A DNA stretch of 64,000 nt, from assembly GCF_050971785.1 (NCBI RefSeq), contig NZ_JBPCCU010000001.1, positions 1,488,001 to 1,552,000 on the forward strand, read 5' to 3'. Below, piece after piece: positions 54,676-62,530 of this stretch. Position numbers and translations under genes: made by a program. The notes beneath the pieces are model-generated. The model had not been told where the DNA came from, did no database searches, and was given only the letters and a program-made list of their open reading frames with translations. The first letter of the stretch is position 1. Each line of letters starts with the position of its first letter. This DNA comes from Actinomadura_E scrupuli. Lineage in GTDB: Bacteria > Actinomycetota > Actinomycetes > Streptosporangiales > Streptosporangiaceae.

Positions 54676-55551
54676 TCAGCCCCTCTCGTGGATGCGGGCG
54701 ACGGACCTGCGCAGGGCCCGGCGGGTGAGTTCCCTGGCGAGGTGGCGCTTGTAGCCGGCGCTGCCGCGCATGTCGTCGGCCGGCTCGCAGTGGCGCGCGG
54801 CGAGGTCGCCGGCCTCCTCGTAGAGCTCCTCGGACGGTGGCCGGCCGCGCAGCGCCTCGGAGATCGCCGGCAGCCCGGTCGCGTCCGGGCCCGCGGCGGC
54901 GAGGCCGACCCGGGCGTCGGCGATCACCCCGCCGTCCAGCCAGACGGCCGCCCCGGCGGACAGGATCGCCCAGTCGCCCGCCCGTCGCTCGACCTTCTCG
55001 TACGCGCTGGAGCCGCCCGGCCGGACCGGGATCCGTACCTCGACCAGCATCTCGCCGTCGTCGACCGCCGTCTCGTAGGGGCCGCGGTAGAACTCCGCCA
55101 TCGGCACGACCCGTTCGCCGTCCCGGCCCCGGATCACGCAGCTCGCCGCGAGCGCGGAGCACACGGCCGACAGGTCCTCTGACGGGTCGGCCTGGCACAG
55201 CGAGCCGCCCAGGGTGCCCCGGTTGCGGACGACCGGGTCGGCGATGACCCGCTCGGCGTCCGGGAAGATCGGGAACACCTCCGCGAGCGCGTCCGACTCC
55301 AGGAGCTCGCGGTGCCGGGTCATCGCGCCGATGCGGACCTGGGCCGGCTCCACCCGGATGTAGCCGAGCTCGGCGTGCAGATCGTTGATGTCGATGAGGT
55401 ACTCGGGGTTGGCCAGCCGGAGCTTCATCATGGGGAGCAGACTGTGGCCGCCCGCCAGCAGCCGGGCCGAGCCTCCCAGCCGCTCCAGCAGGCCGATGGC
55501 GTGGTCGACGCTCGTGGCGCGCTCGTACTCGAACGGGGCAGGAACCTGCAT
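54676..55551 (-). CDS. coxM: CO dehydrogenase medium FAD-binding subunit
   Basis: 291 aa. FAD-binding motifs AGGHSLLPMMKLRL (about residue 32-45) and RNRGTLGGSLCQADP (about 113-127, as in TIGG of the family) are present, with the CO dehydrogenase flavoprotein C-terminal domain. It passes electrons towards quinones. It is the first gene of the cox operon; a TTGACA (minus strand) upstream at 55602-55607 could be a -35 box. The shikimate-dehydrogenase-like gene ends 125 bp before on the same strand, so read-through from it cannot be excluded. Confidence 0.94.
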   Translation of the reverse strand: MQVPAPFEYERATSVDHAIGLLERLGGSARLLAGGHSLLPMMKLRLANPEYLIDINDLHAELGYIRVEPAQVRIGAMTRHRELLESDALAEVFPIFPDAERVIADPVVRNRGTLGGSLCQADPSEDLSAVCSALAASCVIRGRDGERVVPMAEFYRGPYETAVDDGEMLVEVRIPVRPGGSSAYEKVERRAGDWAILSAGAAVWLDGGVIADARVGLAAAGPDATGLPAISEALRGRPPSEELYEEAGDLAARHCEPADDMRGSAGYKRHLARELTRRALRRSVARIHERG

Positions 55552-55569
55552 GCGGCACCCCCTGGTCGT

Positions 55570-55671
55570 GGTCGCGACCTCAGTCGACGCCGCGACCGCA
55601 AAGGTGTCAACAGCAACCTAAGGAGTCACTTAACCGCTTTCGCTGACAAAGGGGTTATTAGGGGGCGAAAG
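55570..55671 (-). promoter_or_regulatory. Upstream region of the cox operon
   Basis: It contains the perfect palindrome GGTCGCGACC (55570-55579), a TTGACA-like -35 (55602-55607 on the minus strand) and inverted CTTTCGC/GCGAAAG words (55637-55643, 55665-55671) just beyond the previous stop, which may be a weak terminator or regulator site. Confidence 0.4.
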
Positions 55672-55676
55672 GGAGA

Positions 55677-56552
55677 TCAAGTGGGGAACAGCTCGGTGAG
55701 GGCCCGGCGCATCACGGCGGGATCGGCGTCGACGCCGGTCCAGTGCCTGATGCCGATGCGCCCCTGGTCGATCAGCATGCCCAGGCCGTCCAGGGTGGTG
55801 CAGCCGCGCCGGGCGGCCTCGCGCAGCAACGGCGTGCGCGGAGGGTTGGGGATGACGTCGGCGACGACCATGTGCGGCCGCAGGCTGTCCGGCTCGATGT
55901 CGAGCCGGCCGTCGACGTCGGGATACAGGCCGATCGAGGTCGCGTTGACGACGATGCCCGCCGACTCCGGTATCCGGTAGTGCTGATCCCAGGGCGTGTA
56001 GACGGCGGACGCGGCGGTGCTCCCGGCGATGAGCCGGACGAGCTCCCGGCCCCGTGCGGGGCCACGGTTGACCACGGTGATGGACGCCGCCCCCGCGAGC
56101 GCGGTCTCGACCGCGATCGCCCGCGCGGCGCCGCCCGCGCCGAACAGCACGACGTCCTGCCCGGCCGGGTCGGTCAGGGTGCGCAGCGACGTGAGGAAGC
56201 CCTGGCCGTCGGTGTTCTCGCCGATCCACCGGTCGTCGCGGCGGACGGCGCAGTTCACCGCACCGATGATCGCCGCGGACTCCGCCAGGGCGTCGAGATG
56301 CTCGATCACCGCCACCTTGTGCGGGATCGAGCAGTTGAACCCGACCCAGCCCATCGCATGCGCGCCGCGTACGGCGTCGCCCAGTGCCTCGGGGGCGACG
56401 TCGCAGTTGACGTAGCGCGCGTCGATGCCGTGGTGCCGGTAGGCCGCCTCGACCATCGCGACGGTCGGGTTCTCCGCGACCGGGGTGGCGAAGCACCCGG
56501 TGAGGATGCTGAGGAAGTTCAGCGGCCGGCCGCCGCCGGGAGCCTCGGACAT
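55677..56552 (-). CDS. Shikimate/quinate dehydrogenase-family protein (AroE-like)
   Basis: 291 aa. It has the catalytic Lys in CSIPHKVAV (about 91), NTDGQGFL, the nucleotide-binding GAGGAARAIA (about 138-147), NATSIGLYP and a C-terminal GLGMLIDQG. All catalytic residues of shikimate dehydrogenase are present, but the N-terminal NFLSILTGCFATPVAENPT differs from biosynthetic AroE (usually HSLSP). It follows the LacI regulator by 12 bp with GGAGGACAC before ATG 56552. That link suggests a catabolic quinate/shikimate-type or cyclitol role rather than the aromatic pathway. Confidence 0.88.
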   Translation of the reverse strand: MSEAPGGGRPLNFLSILTGCFATPVAENPTVAMVEAAYRHHGIDARYVNCDVAPEALGDAVRGAHAMGWVGFNCSIPHKVAVIEHLDALAESAAIIGAVNCAVRRDDRWIGENTDGQGFLTSLRTLTDPAGQDVVLFGAGGAARAIAVETALAGAASITVVNRGPARGRELVRLIAGSTAASAVYTPWDQHYRIPESAGIVVNATSIGLYPDVDGRLDIEPDSLRPHMVVADVIPNPPRTPLLREAARRGCTTLDGLGMLIDQGRIGIRHWTGVDADPAVMRRALTELFPT

Positions 56553-56564
56553 GTGTCCTCCTGG

Positions 56565-57662
56565 TCAGGGGCACGGCGCCGAGGAGGGGCCCGTGCTGGA
56601 CCGTACCTCGAGGCTGGTGGGCAGGGTGCGCCGCTCCATCCGGCGGCCGCCCTGCGGGTGGTCCAGCCGGCGCAGCAGGAACTCTCCCGCCACGCGGCCC
56701 TTCTCGGCGAGCGGCTGATGGACGGTGGTCAGCCGTTCCCGGGCGGCCTCGGGGATGTCGTCGAAGCCGGTGATGCTGAGCCGGCCGGGAACGTGCAGGC
56801 CACGGCGCCGGGCGGCGCTCAGCGCCCCCAGCGCCAGGACGTCGGCGAGGCAGCACACCGCCGTCAGGCCCGGATGGCGGTTCAGCAGGGCGTCCAGGGC
56901 GGCGGCGCCGGCGGCGTGCGAGGCCTCGAAGCGCTCCTCGACCGGCAGCGCGGTGGCGGTGATCCCGAATTCGGCGAACCCGTCGCAGAGCCCGTGCAGA
57001 CGTTCGCGCTGCACGGTGTAGCGGGCGGCCCGCCACCGGGCCTGGTCCACCGGCCCGTTGTAGCGGCTCTCGCCGAGCCGTGAGGTGATGACCCCGATGC
57101 GGCGGTGACCGAGCCCGGCCAGGTGGACGGCCAGCTCGCGAGCGGCCGCGCGGTCGTCCAGGCCCACCCAGTCCGCTCCGGGGACGGCCGACGGCTGGTC
57201 GACCACGACGGTGGGCAGGCCGCGGCACAGCACGGCGTGCAGGCTGGGGTCGTCGTCGGGCACCGAGTAGACGATGACGCCGTCGACCGACGCCGCGTTG
57301 ACCGCGCTGATCGGCGCCGTGCCGCGGGGCGGCCCGGCCGGCATCAGCAGCAGGTTGCGGCCGGAGTCCGCGCACGCGTCGGCGACGCCCGAGAGGAAGC
57401 CCACGGACGCCTGGTCGTTGAAGGCGAACGCGAGCTCGTCGGTGAAGATCAGGCCCAGGGCGTCCGAACGGCCACGGCGCAGTTGCCGCGCGGCCGGGTC
57501 CGGACCGGTGTATCCGACCTTCTGGGCCTGGGCGAGCACCCGGGCGCGCAGCTCCTCGGAGACCCGCTCCGGGCGGTTGTAGACGTTCGAGATCGTCGCC
57601 GTGGACACCCCGAGCGCCCGGGCCAGCGAGGCCAGGGAGGGCTGATCGGAAGTGCGGGCCAC
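56565..57662 (-). CDS. LacI-family transcriptional regulator
   Basis: 365 aa. N-terminal HTH (SLASLARALGVSTATISNVYNRPERVS) and a periplasmic-binding-like effector domain (LGLIFTDELAFAFNDQAS, TGFDDIPEAARERLTTVHQPL). GTG 57662 has TATCCT six bases upstream and no SD, so it is probably leaderless. Two TTAATCGATWMA operators lie in the divergent promoter region, so it likely represses itself, the AroE-like gene and the GMC oxidoreductase until an inducer binds. The effector may be a sugar acid or cyclitol. Confidence 0.93.
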   Translation of the reverse strand: MARTSDQPSLASLARALGVSTATISNVYNRPERVSEELRARVLAQAQKVGYTGPDPAARQLRRGRSDALGLIFTDELAFAFNDQASVGFLSGVADACADSGRNLLLMPAGPPRGTAPISAVNAASVDGVIVYSVPDDDPSLHAVLCRGLPTVVVDQPSAVPGADWVGLDDRAAARELAVHLAGLGHRRIGVITSRLGESRYNGPVDQARWRAARYTVQRERLHGLCDGFAEFGITATALPVEERFEASHAAGAAALDALLNRHPGLTAVCCLADVLALGALSAARRRGLHVPGRLSITGFDDIPEAARERLTTVHQPLAEKGRVAGEFLLRRLDHPQGGRRMERRTLPTSLEVRSSTGPSSAPCP

Positions 57663-57682
57663 CCGGTCAGGATACCCAGCGG

Positions 57683-57694
57683 TTAATCGATTAA
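57683..57694. promoter_or_regulatory. LacI-family operator, site 1
   Basis: Perfect 12-bp palindrome TTAATCGATTAA, 21 bp upstream of the LacI start. It has the central CG of LacI-family sites and is preceded by GCGG as in site 2. Confidence 0.8.
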
Positions 57695-57801
57695 AGCCCG
57701 TACCCTGCCCGGCAAATGACTGCTTTCCGGGCAAGGGGGATGATTTCCCAGTTGGTCAGCATCGGGCTTCGCGGGCGCAGAGGCGATTGACGGCTCGGCG
57801 G

Positions 57802-57813
57802 TTAATCGATACA
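57802..57813. promoter_or_regulatory. LacI-family operator, site 2
   Basis: TTAATCGATACA, ten of twelve bases equal to site 1 and likewise preceded by GCGG. It lies 46 bp before the GMC oxidoreductase start, 119 bp centre to centre from site 1. Confidence 0.7.
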
Positions 57814-57858
57814 CAAGAGAGGACCGGCCCCTGAGGGCCGCGCAGGCGGGAGGCGCCG

Positions 57859-59442
57859 GTGCCCGAGTCGACATCCGCAGCCGAGGCGGGCCCCCGCCGC
57901 GCAGCCAGGCCCGTACGACGGCGCGGGGGACCGAGCGCCGACGTCGTCGTCATCGGCTCGGGGATGGGCGGCGCCACGACCGCCCTGGCGCTGGCCCGCC
58001 GTGGCGTGGACGTCCTGGTCCTGGAGCGGGGTGGCCGGCTGCCCAGGGAGCCGGAGAACTGGTCCCCGCAGGCGGTGTTCGTCGACCGCCGGTACCGGCC
58101 CGCCGACCGGTGGCTCGACCGGACCGGCAGGGCCTTCCGGCCGGGCGTGCACCACGTGGTGGGCGGCAGTACGAAGGTCTACGGGGCGAGCCTTCCGCGC
58201 TTCCGCGAGCGGGACTTCACCGCGGTCGAACACCGCGAGGGCACGTCCCCGGCCTGGCCGTTCGGCTACGCCGACCTGGAGCCGTACTACGCCGAGGCGG
58301 AGCGGATCTACCGCGTGCACGGCACCACCGGCGAGGATCCCACCGAGCCGTGGCGCAGCAGCCCGTTTCCGCACCCGGCGCTGGAGCACGAGCCCTACGT
58401 CGCCGACCTCGCCGACCGCCTGCGCGCCCAGGGCGTGCACCCGAGTGCGAACGCGATGGGAGTCGACCTCGGTGATGGCGGAGCGTGCGTCCGCTGCCGG
58501 ACCTGCGACGGCTTCCCGTGCCGGGTGGCGGCCAAGAGCGACGCCGAGATCTGCGCGATCGACCCCGCCCTCGCCACCGGCAACGCCCGGCTGATGACCG
58601 GTGTACGGGTGCGCCGCATCGTCGCCGACGCCACGGGCCGGCACGTCGACCACCTGGTCGCCGACGGGCCGGAGGGCACCGTCACCATCACCGGCCGCGC
58701 CTTCGTGCTCGCCGCCGGCGCGGTGCAGTCCGCGGCGCTGCTGCTCGCCTCGGCCGACGACCGGCATCCGCGCGGCCTGGCGAACTCCTCCGACCAGGTC
58801 GGCCGGAACTTCATGATGCACAACAACGCGCACGTCGCCGCGATCGACCTCGGCCGCCGCAACGACGTCACGTTCCAGAAGACCCTGTCGGTCAACGACT
58901 GGTACCACGACGGGGGTGACGGCTTCCCGCTCGGCACCATGCAGCTCATCGGTAAGGTGCAGGGCATCATGATGAAGAGCTGGGCCACCCGCGTCCCGCT
59001 CGCCGTGCTCGACCAGATCGCCGGGCGCAGCGTCGAATGGCTCGTCATGGCCGAGGACCTGCCCGCACCGGACAACCGCGTCACCGTCGACGCCGCCGGG
59101 ACGATCACGACGGCACGGGTGGCCCGGGGCCGCGGCACCCACCGCCGCCTGCACCGGCGGGCCAAGCGCCTGCTGCGCGCCGCCGGTTACGACGCCGTCG
59201 CCACCCAGCACTTCGACATCAGCATGAACAGCCACCAGTGCGGGACGGTCGTCGCCGGCACCGATCCGGCCACCAGCGTCCTCGACCCCTGGTGCCGCAC
59301 CCATGACCTCGGCAACCTCTGGGTCGTCGACGGCGGCTTCTTCCCCTCGTCGGCTGCCATGAACCCGGCCCTCACCATCGCCGCGCAGGCACTCCGGGTG
59401 GTGGCCGAGTCCGGCCTGGCGGGCGCTCCGGAAAGTTTCTGA
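57859..59442 (+). CDS. GMC-family FAD oxidoreductase
   Basis: 527 aa. The FAD motif is VVIGSGMGGATTALALARRG (about residues 31-50), followed by HHVVGGSTKVYGASLPRFRE (about 98-117). The C-terminal active site has the His region DISMNSHQCGTV and the closing DGGFFPSSAAMNPALTI. A Cys-rich insert (CVRCRTCDGFPC, about 212-223) resembles those in glucose/cholesterol-type bacterial GMC enzymes. GGGAGG lies six bases before GTG 57859. The LacI operators upstream and the divergent AroE-like gene suggest a shared polyol, sugar-acid or quinate-type pathway. The substrate is not predictable from sequence alone. Confidence 0.9.
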   Translation: MPESTSAAEAGPRRAARPVRRRGGPSADVVVIGSGMGGATTALALARRGVDVLVLERGGRLPREPENWSPQAVFVDRRYRPADRWLDRTGRAFRPGVHHVVGGSTKVYGASLPRFRERDFTAVEHREGTSPAWPFGYADLEPYYAEAERIYRVHGTTGEDPTEPWRSSPFPHPALEHEPYVADLADRLRAQGVHPSANAMGVDLGDGGACVRCRTCDGFPCRVAAKSDAEICAIDPALATGNARLMTGVRVRRIVADATGRHVDHLVADGPEGTVTITGRAFVLAAGAVQSAALLLASADDRHPRGLANSSDQVGRNFMMHNNAHVAAIDLGRRNDVTFQKTLSVNDWYHDGGDGFPLGTMQLIGKVQGIMMKSWATRVPLAVLDQIAGRSVEWLVMAEDLPAPDNRVTVDAAGTITTARVARGRGTHRRLHRRAKRLLRAAGYDAVATQHFDISMNSHQCGTVVAGTDPATSVLDPWCRTHDLGNLWVVDGGFFPSSAAMNPALTIAAQALRVVAESGLAGAPESF

Positions 59443-59525
59443 GAAAGAGGGAACCGGCGCGCAACCTCCCTGGTGCCTCATGCGTATTTGTCGGGCGCAA
59501 AAGGTTCATGGGCAGAGAGGGAAAT

Positions 59526-60461
59526 ATGATGATCAGCCTCAAGGTGGCCTTGGTGTCGGCGGCGGCGGTCGGCACGGTCACCGCCGGTGGTGTCACGTAC
59601 GCCACGGTCGGCTACTCGCAGGACGGCGTGACGGCCGCGCAGGGCCGGCCGATCCAGGAGAGGTCCGTGCCCGTGAAGCCGGCGCTGCCCGCCCGCCCGG
59701 ACTGCCTGCCCACCCCCGCGGCGCCGAAGCTCCCCGCCAAGGCGCCCGCGCAGGTCGCGGACAAGGTCCCCGCGCAGGTGACGGACAAGGTCCCGGCGCA
59801 GGTGACGGACAAGGTCCCGGCGCAGGTGGCCGGCAAGGTCCCCACGGCCGTTCCCACGTCCCGGCCGGCGGTGAAGGTCCCCGGCCACCTGCCGGCCGGG
59901 GTGCCCTCGCAGGCCCCGGCCGCCCCCTGCCTGGGCAAGGTGCCGGCCGGAGTCCCCACGGGCGGCGTGACGGCGCCCGGTGCCCCGACGTCCGTCCCGG
60001 CCCCGGCGGTGCCCGGGCCCGAGGTCCCGGCCATGCCGAAGCTCGACTGCTCCCAGGTGCCGTCGGCCGTGCAGGTGAGCGGGGCCGTGCGGTCGCTGGC
60101 CCTCCCGATCGGGCTGCGCTACGACTCGGCCCGCACGCACAGCCACACCTTCCAGGGCCGGAAGATCTGTGAGGTCGCGCAGACCTGGAAGGACCGCACG
60201 GGCCAGTGGATCCGGCTGGAGCGGTTCACGGGGGAGGCCTCCCTGGACCAGGTCCGGCAGGCGATCAAATTGCCCGAAGCCCAGCCGGTCAGCGTGGGCG
60301 GCACTACGGTCTGGGAGTCGCCGCTGGGCTCGGGGCAGGCGCAGGGCAGCGGTGTCATCTGGTCGCCCCGGCCCGGCACGGCGCTGTTCGTCGTCGCCAG
60401 CCCGGCCTACCGGCCCCGGCTGCAGGACATCGTCGCCCGCCTGCAGCGGACCGCCGGCTGA
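59526..60461 (+). CDS. Secreted protein with KVPAQVTD repeats
   Basis: 311 aa, function unknown. A signal peptide is seen (ISLKVALVSAAAVGTVTAG), followed by a Pro/Ala/Lys-rich region with about four copies of the octapeptide KVPAQVTD (24-bp unit, DNA 59745-59842). A folded C-terminal domain of about 130 residues follows with two Cys (LDCSQVPS, GRKICEVAQTW). GAGAGGG lies before ATG 59526; a second ATG follows directly. A SigE-family sigma gene follows, behind a strong terminator. Cell-wall association of the Lys/Pro-rich repeat is possible. Confidence 0.78.
   Translation: MMISLKVALVSAAAVGTVTAGGVTYATVGYSQDGVTAAQGRPIQERSVPVKPALPARPDCLPTPAAPKLPAKAPAQVADKVPAQVTDKVPAQVTDKVPAQVAGKVPTAVPTSRPAVKVPGHLPAGVPSQAPAAPCLGKVPAGVPTGGVTAPGAPTSVPAPAVPGPEVPAMPKLDCSQVPSAVQVSGAVRSLALPIGLRYDSARTHSHTFQGRKICEVAQTWKDRTGQWIRLERFTGEASLDQVRQAIKLPEAQPVSVGGTTVWESPLGSGQAQGSGVIWSPRPGTALFVVASPAYRPRLQDIVARLQRTAG
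59745..59842 (+). repeat. 24-bp in-frame tandem repeat
   Basis: Four near-identical 24-bp units encode PAQVTDKV/PAQVADKV. Two central units are identical at nearly all bases, implying recent expansion. Confidence 0.8.
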
Positions 60462-60466
60462 CGAGG

Positions 60467-60504
60467 GCCGCGGGCGGCCGCTGAGCGGGGGCCGCCCGCG
60501 GCCG
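60467..60504 (+). terminator. Hairpin terminator after the secreted repeat protein
   Basis: Perfect 14-bp stem GGCCGCGGGCGGCC/GGCCGCCCGCGGCC with a 10-nt loop, five bases after the stop. Confidence 0.75.
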
Positions 60505-60554
60505 GGGGGTCGGCGTATCGGTGCGTAAGGCGGGACAGGCTCGAGGAGAGCGAT

Positions 60555-61064
60555 ATGCGGAGGCGGGATGACGAGTCGTTCGTCAGGTTCGTGGCGGAGC
60601 GTGGCACCGCGCTCATGTACACCGCCCTGTTGATGTGCAACTCCCGGCAGGATGCCGAGGATGCCCTGCAGACGGCGCTGGAGAAGGCCTACCGGCACTG
60701 GGGCCGGCTGGACGGCGACACCGATCCCGAGCCGTACGTCAAGCGGATCCTGGTCAATCTGCTGATCAGCCGGGCCCGCCGGTGGAAGGTCCTCCGGGAG
60801 ATCCACATGGCCAAGCCGCCGGAGGTGCCGACCGTGGCGCCGATCCACGCCGTGGAACTGCGCGCCGAGCTCATGGACGGACTACGGCACCTGGGACCTC
60901 GCCAGCGGGCGGTGCTGGTGCTCCGCTACTGGGAGGATCTCTCGGAAATAGAGATCGCCAAGGTGCTCGGCTGCTCGGTCGGCACCGTGAAGAGCCAGGC
61001 CTCCCGGGGGCTGGCCAGGCTCAGAGAACGGCTCGACGTCAACTTGACACCCACGGGGAGGTGA
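60555..61064 (+). CDS. SigE-family RNA polymerase sigma factor (ECF)
   Basis: 169 aa. Region 2 (FVAERGTALMYTALLMCNSRQDAEDALQTALEKAYRHW) and region 4 (LGPRQRAVLVLRYWEDLSEIEIAKVLGCSVGTVKSQASRGLARL) are complete, which is typical of the short SigE-like ECF group of actinobacteria. GGAG lies before ATG 60555. The membrane protein gene starts three bases after its stop, and is the probable anti-sigma partner. Confidence 0.93.
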   Translation: MRRRDDESFVRFVAERGTALMYTALLMCNSRQDAEDALQTALEKAYRHWGRLDGDTDPEPYVKRILVNLLISRARRWKVLREIHMAKPPEVPTVAPIHAVELRAELMDGLRHLGPRQRAVLVLRYWEDLSEIEIAKVLGCSVGTVKSQASRGLARLRERLDVNLTPTGR

Positions 61065-61067
61065 GCG

Positions 61068-61817
61068 ATGGACCTGGAGAGGGAACTGCGGCTGGCCATG
61101 GCCGAGCACCTGGACGGAGCGAAGGCTCCGGAGGAACTCGCCACGGCGGTGAGCCGGCGGCACCATCGCAGGGTCGTCCGCATCCGGACGACGGTGGCCG
61201 TGGTCGCCGCCGGGGCGGCGGTCGCGGTGGCGGCGCCGACGTATCACGCGGTCAAGGCCACCCCGGCCGGAGGTGAGCGGCGGTTGCCGACCCACCGGCC
61301 GGCCGGCCCGTCCCCGGAGCGGGCACGGCCGCCGGCGGCGGGGGTCACCCCGGCCGCGCCCTCGCCCACGGGGCCGGCGGGCGTACCGGCGCCCGCGGCC
61401 ACGGGGGGCCCGCAGGGCGGCCACCAGCCGAAGCCTTCCGGCCGCCCGGAGTTGTCGAGCCCGTCGTCGTGGGTCACCTACCTGCCGCCCGGTCTGAAGC
61501 CGGCCGGTCCCTGCCTGCCCGGCGGGACCGCGGGACGGCCGAGCACCACCTGCCGCTGGTCCCACGGGACCGACTGGTTCACGGTCGACGTCGTCCGGGC
61601 CCCCTCGCTGACCCGCCCCGAGGAGCTCGGCGTCGCCTCCGCGCTGGCCCGGCACACGACGGTGCACGGCCACCAGGCGCTCAGCGTGCGGAGCCCCGAC
61701 GGCGGCGGCCGGACGGTCTGGATCGAACGACCCGGAGTGGGCGTGGTCGTGGTGGTGAGCCGAGCGCTGAACGACCGGCTGCCACGGATCGCGGGTGGTG
61801 TCCGGCTAGGCTCCTGA
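61068..61817 (+). CDS. Membrane protein following the sigma factor (possible anti-sigma factor)
   Basis: 249 aa. A short cytoplasmic N-terminus of about 40 residues (LERELRLAMAEHLDGAKAPEE) has a helical, anti-sigma-like character but no zinc-finger HxxxCxxC. One helix (TTVAVVAAGAAVAVAAPTY, about 40-58) is followed by a Pro/Ala-rich linker and an extracellular domain (about 135-249) with two Cys (GPCLPGG, TTCRWS). GGGGAGG lies before ATG 61068, three bases after the sigma stop, so the pair is cotranscribed. Control of the sigma factor is the likely role, not proven. Confidence 0.75.
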   Translation: MDLERELRLAMAEHLDGAKAPEELATAVSRRHHRRVVRIRTTVAVVAAGAAVAVAAPTYHAVKATPAGGERRLPTHRPAGPSPERARPPAAGVTPAAPSPTGPAGVPAPAATGGPQGGHQPKPSGRPELSSPSSWVTYLPPGLKPAGPCLPGGTAGRPSTTCRWSHGTDWFTVDVVRAPSLTRPEELGVASALARHTTVHGHQALSVRSPDGGGRTVWIERPGVGVVVVVSRALNDRLPRIAGGVRLGS

Positions 61818-62414
61818 CGGCCGTCCGAGCGAGTCGATCCAGCGTTCCAGCCGGTCGCCTTCACGGGTCATGAGCTCGGGGTCGCGGAAGGTGTTGGTGA
61901 GCAGCGAGATCCCCTGGTAGGCGGCGATCAGCGCCACCGCGAGGTCGCGGGAGTCGCTCCGGCCCATCGAACGGAACTGTTGCTCGGCCCAGTCGATCAG
62001 GCCCTGCATGACCTTGGCGGCGGTGCGGTCGAGGCCGTCGGCGCGTTTGTCGAGCTCCGAGCAGAGGGTGCCGGTGGGGCAGCCGAACCGCGCGGCGAGG
62101 TCGCGTTGCCCTACCCAGCCGCCGATGAGCGTCTTCAGCCGGTCCTGCGGGGTGGGGAGCTCGTCGAGTGAGGCGAGCACTGCCCGGAGGCCCTGCGCGT
62201 GCGCGTCGATGGCCGCCTCGACGAGGTCGTCCTTGGTCTTGAAGTAGTAGTAGACGTTGCCCACGGGGACGTCGGCCGCCCGTGCGATGTCGGCGAGCGT
62301 GGTCTTCTCGACGCCCTGCTCATGCAGCATCCGCACCGCGGCGGCGGTCAGCCGCTCCCGTTTGCCCCGTCTCGTGGCGACCGGGGCGCGCTCGCCATCA
62401 TTCGAGTCAGTCAC
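61806..62414 (-). CDS. TetR-family transcriptional regulator
   Basis: 202 aa. N-terminal HTH (RERLTAAAVRMLHEQGVEKTTLADIARAADVPVGNVYYYFKTKDDLVEAAIDAH) and a ligand-binding helical domain. GTG 62414 has TATAGT seven bases upstream and no SD, indicating a leaderless transcript. The 3' end overlaps the convergent membrane-protein gene by 12 bp. TTAGTCA-type palindromes lie in the divergent region before the NmrA-like gene, which is the probable target. Confidence 0.94.
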   Translation of the reverse strand: MTDSNDGERAPVATRRGKRERLTAAAVRMLHEQGVEKTTLADIARAADVPVGNVYYYFKTKDDLVEAAIDAHAQGLRAVLASLDELPTPQDRLKTLIGGWVGQRDLAARFGCPTGTLCSELDKRADGLDRTAAKVMQGLIDWAEQQFRSMGRSDSRDLAVALIAAYQGISLLTNTFRDPELMTREGDRLERWIDSLGRPSGA

Positions 62415-62477
62415 CTGACTAACTATAGACAGGGGTGGTCCGGATGGCTATGGTCGTCTTCAGTTAGTCAACTAACT
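62408..62477. promoter_or_regulatory. TetR operators in the divergent promoter
   Basis: Site 1 is TCAGTCACCTGACTAA (62408-62423), an imperfect palindrome at the TetR start. Site 2 is AGTTAGTCAACTAACT (62462-62477), with perfect 7-bp arms around CA. Both share the half-site GACTAA/TTAGTC. TATAGT (62422-62427, minus strand) is the probable TetR-gene -10 box and abuts site 1. Confidence 0.6.
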
Positions 62478-62530
62478 CAGTCGGGAGAAAGCTCCCGGCG
62501 TGAGTGACCGCAATCGATGGGGAGAAGTTC

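Noticed and set aside
59745..59842. Regular repeats as a possible CRISPR array
   Set aside because: The 24-bp units are contiguous with no spacers and encode an in-frame octapeptide repeat; no cas genes exist.
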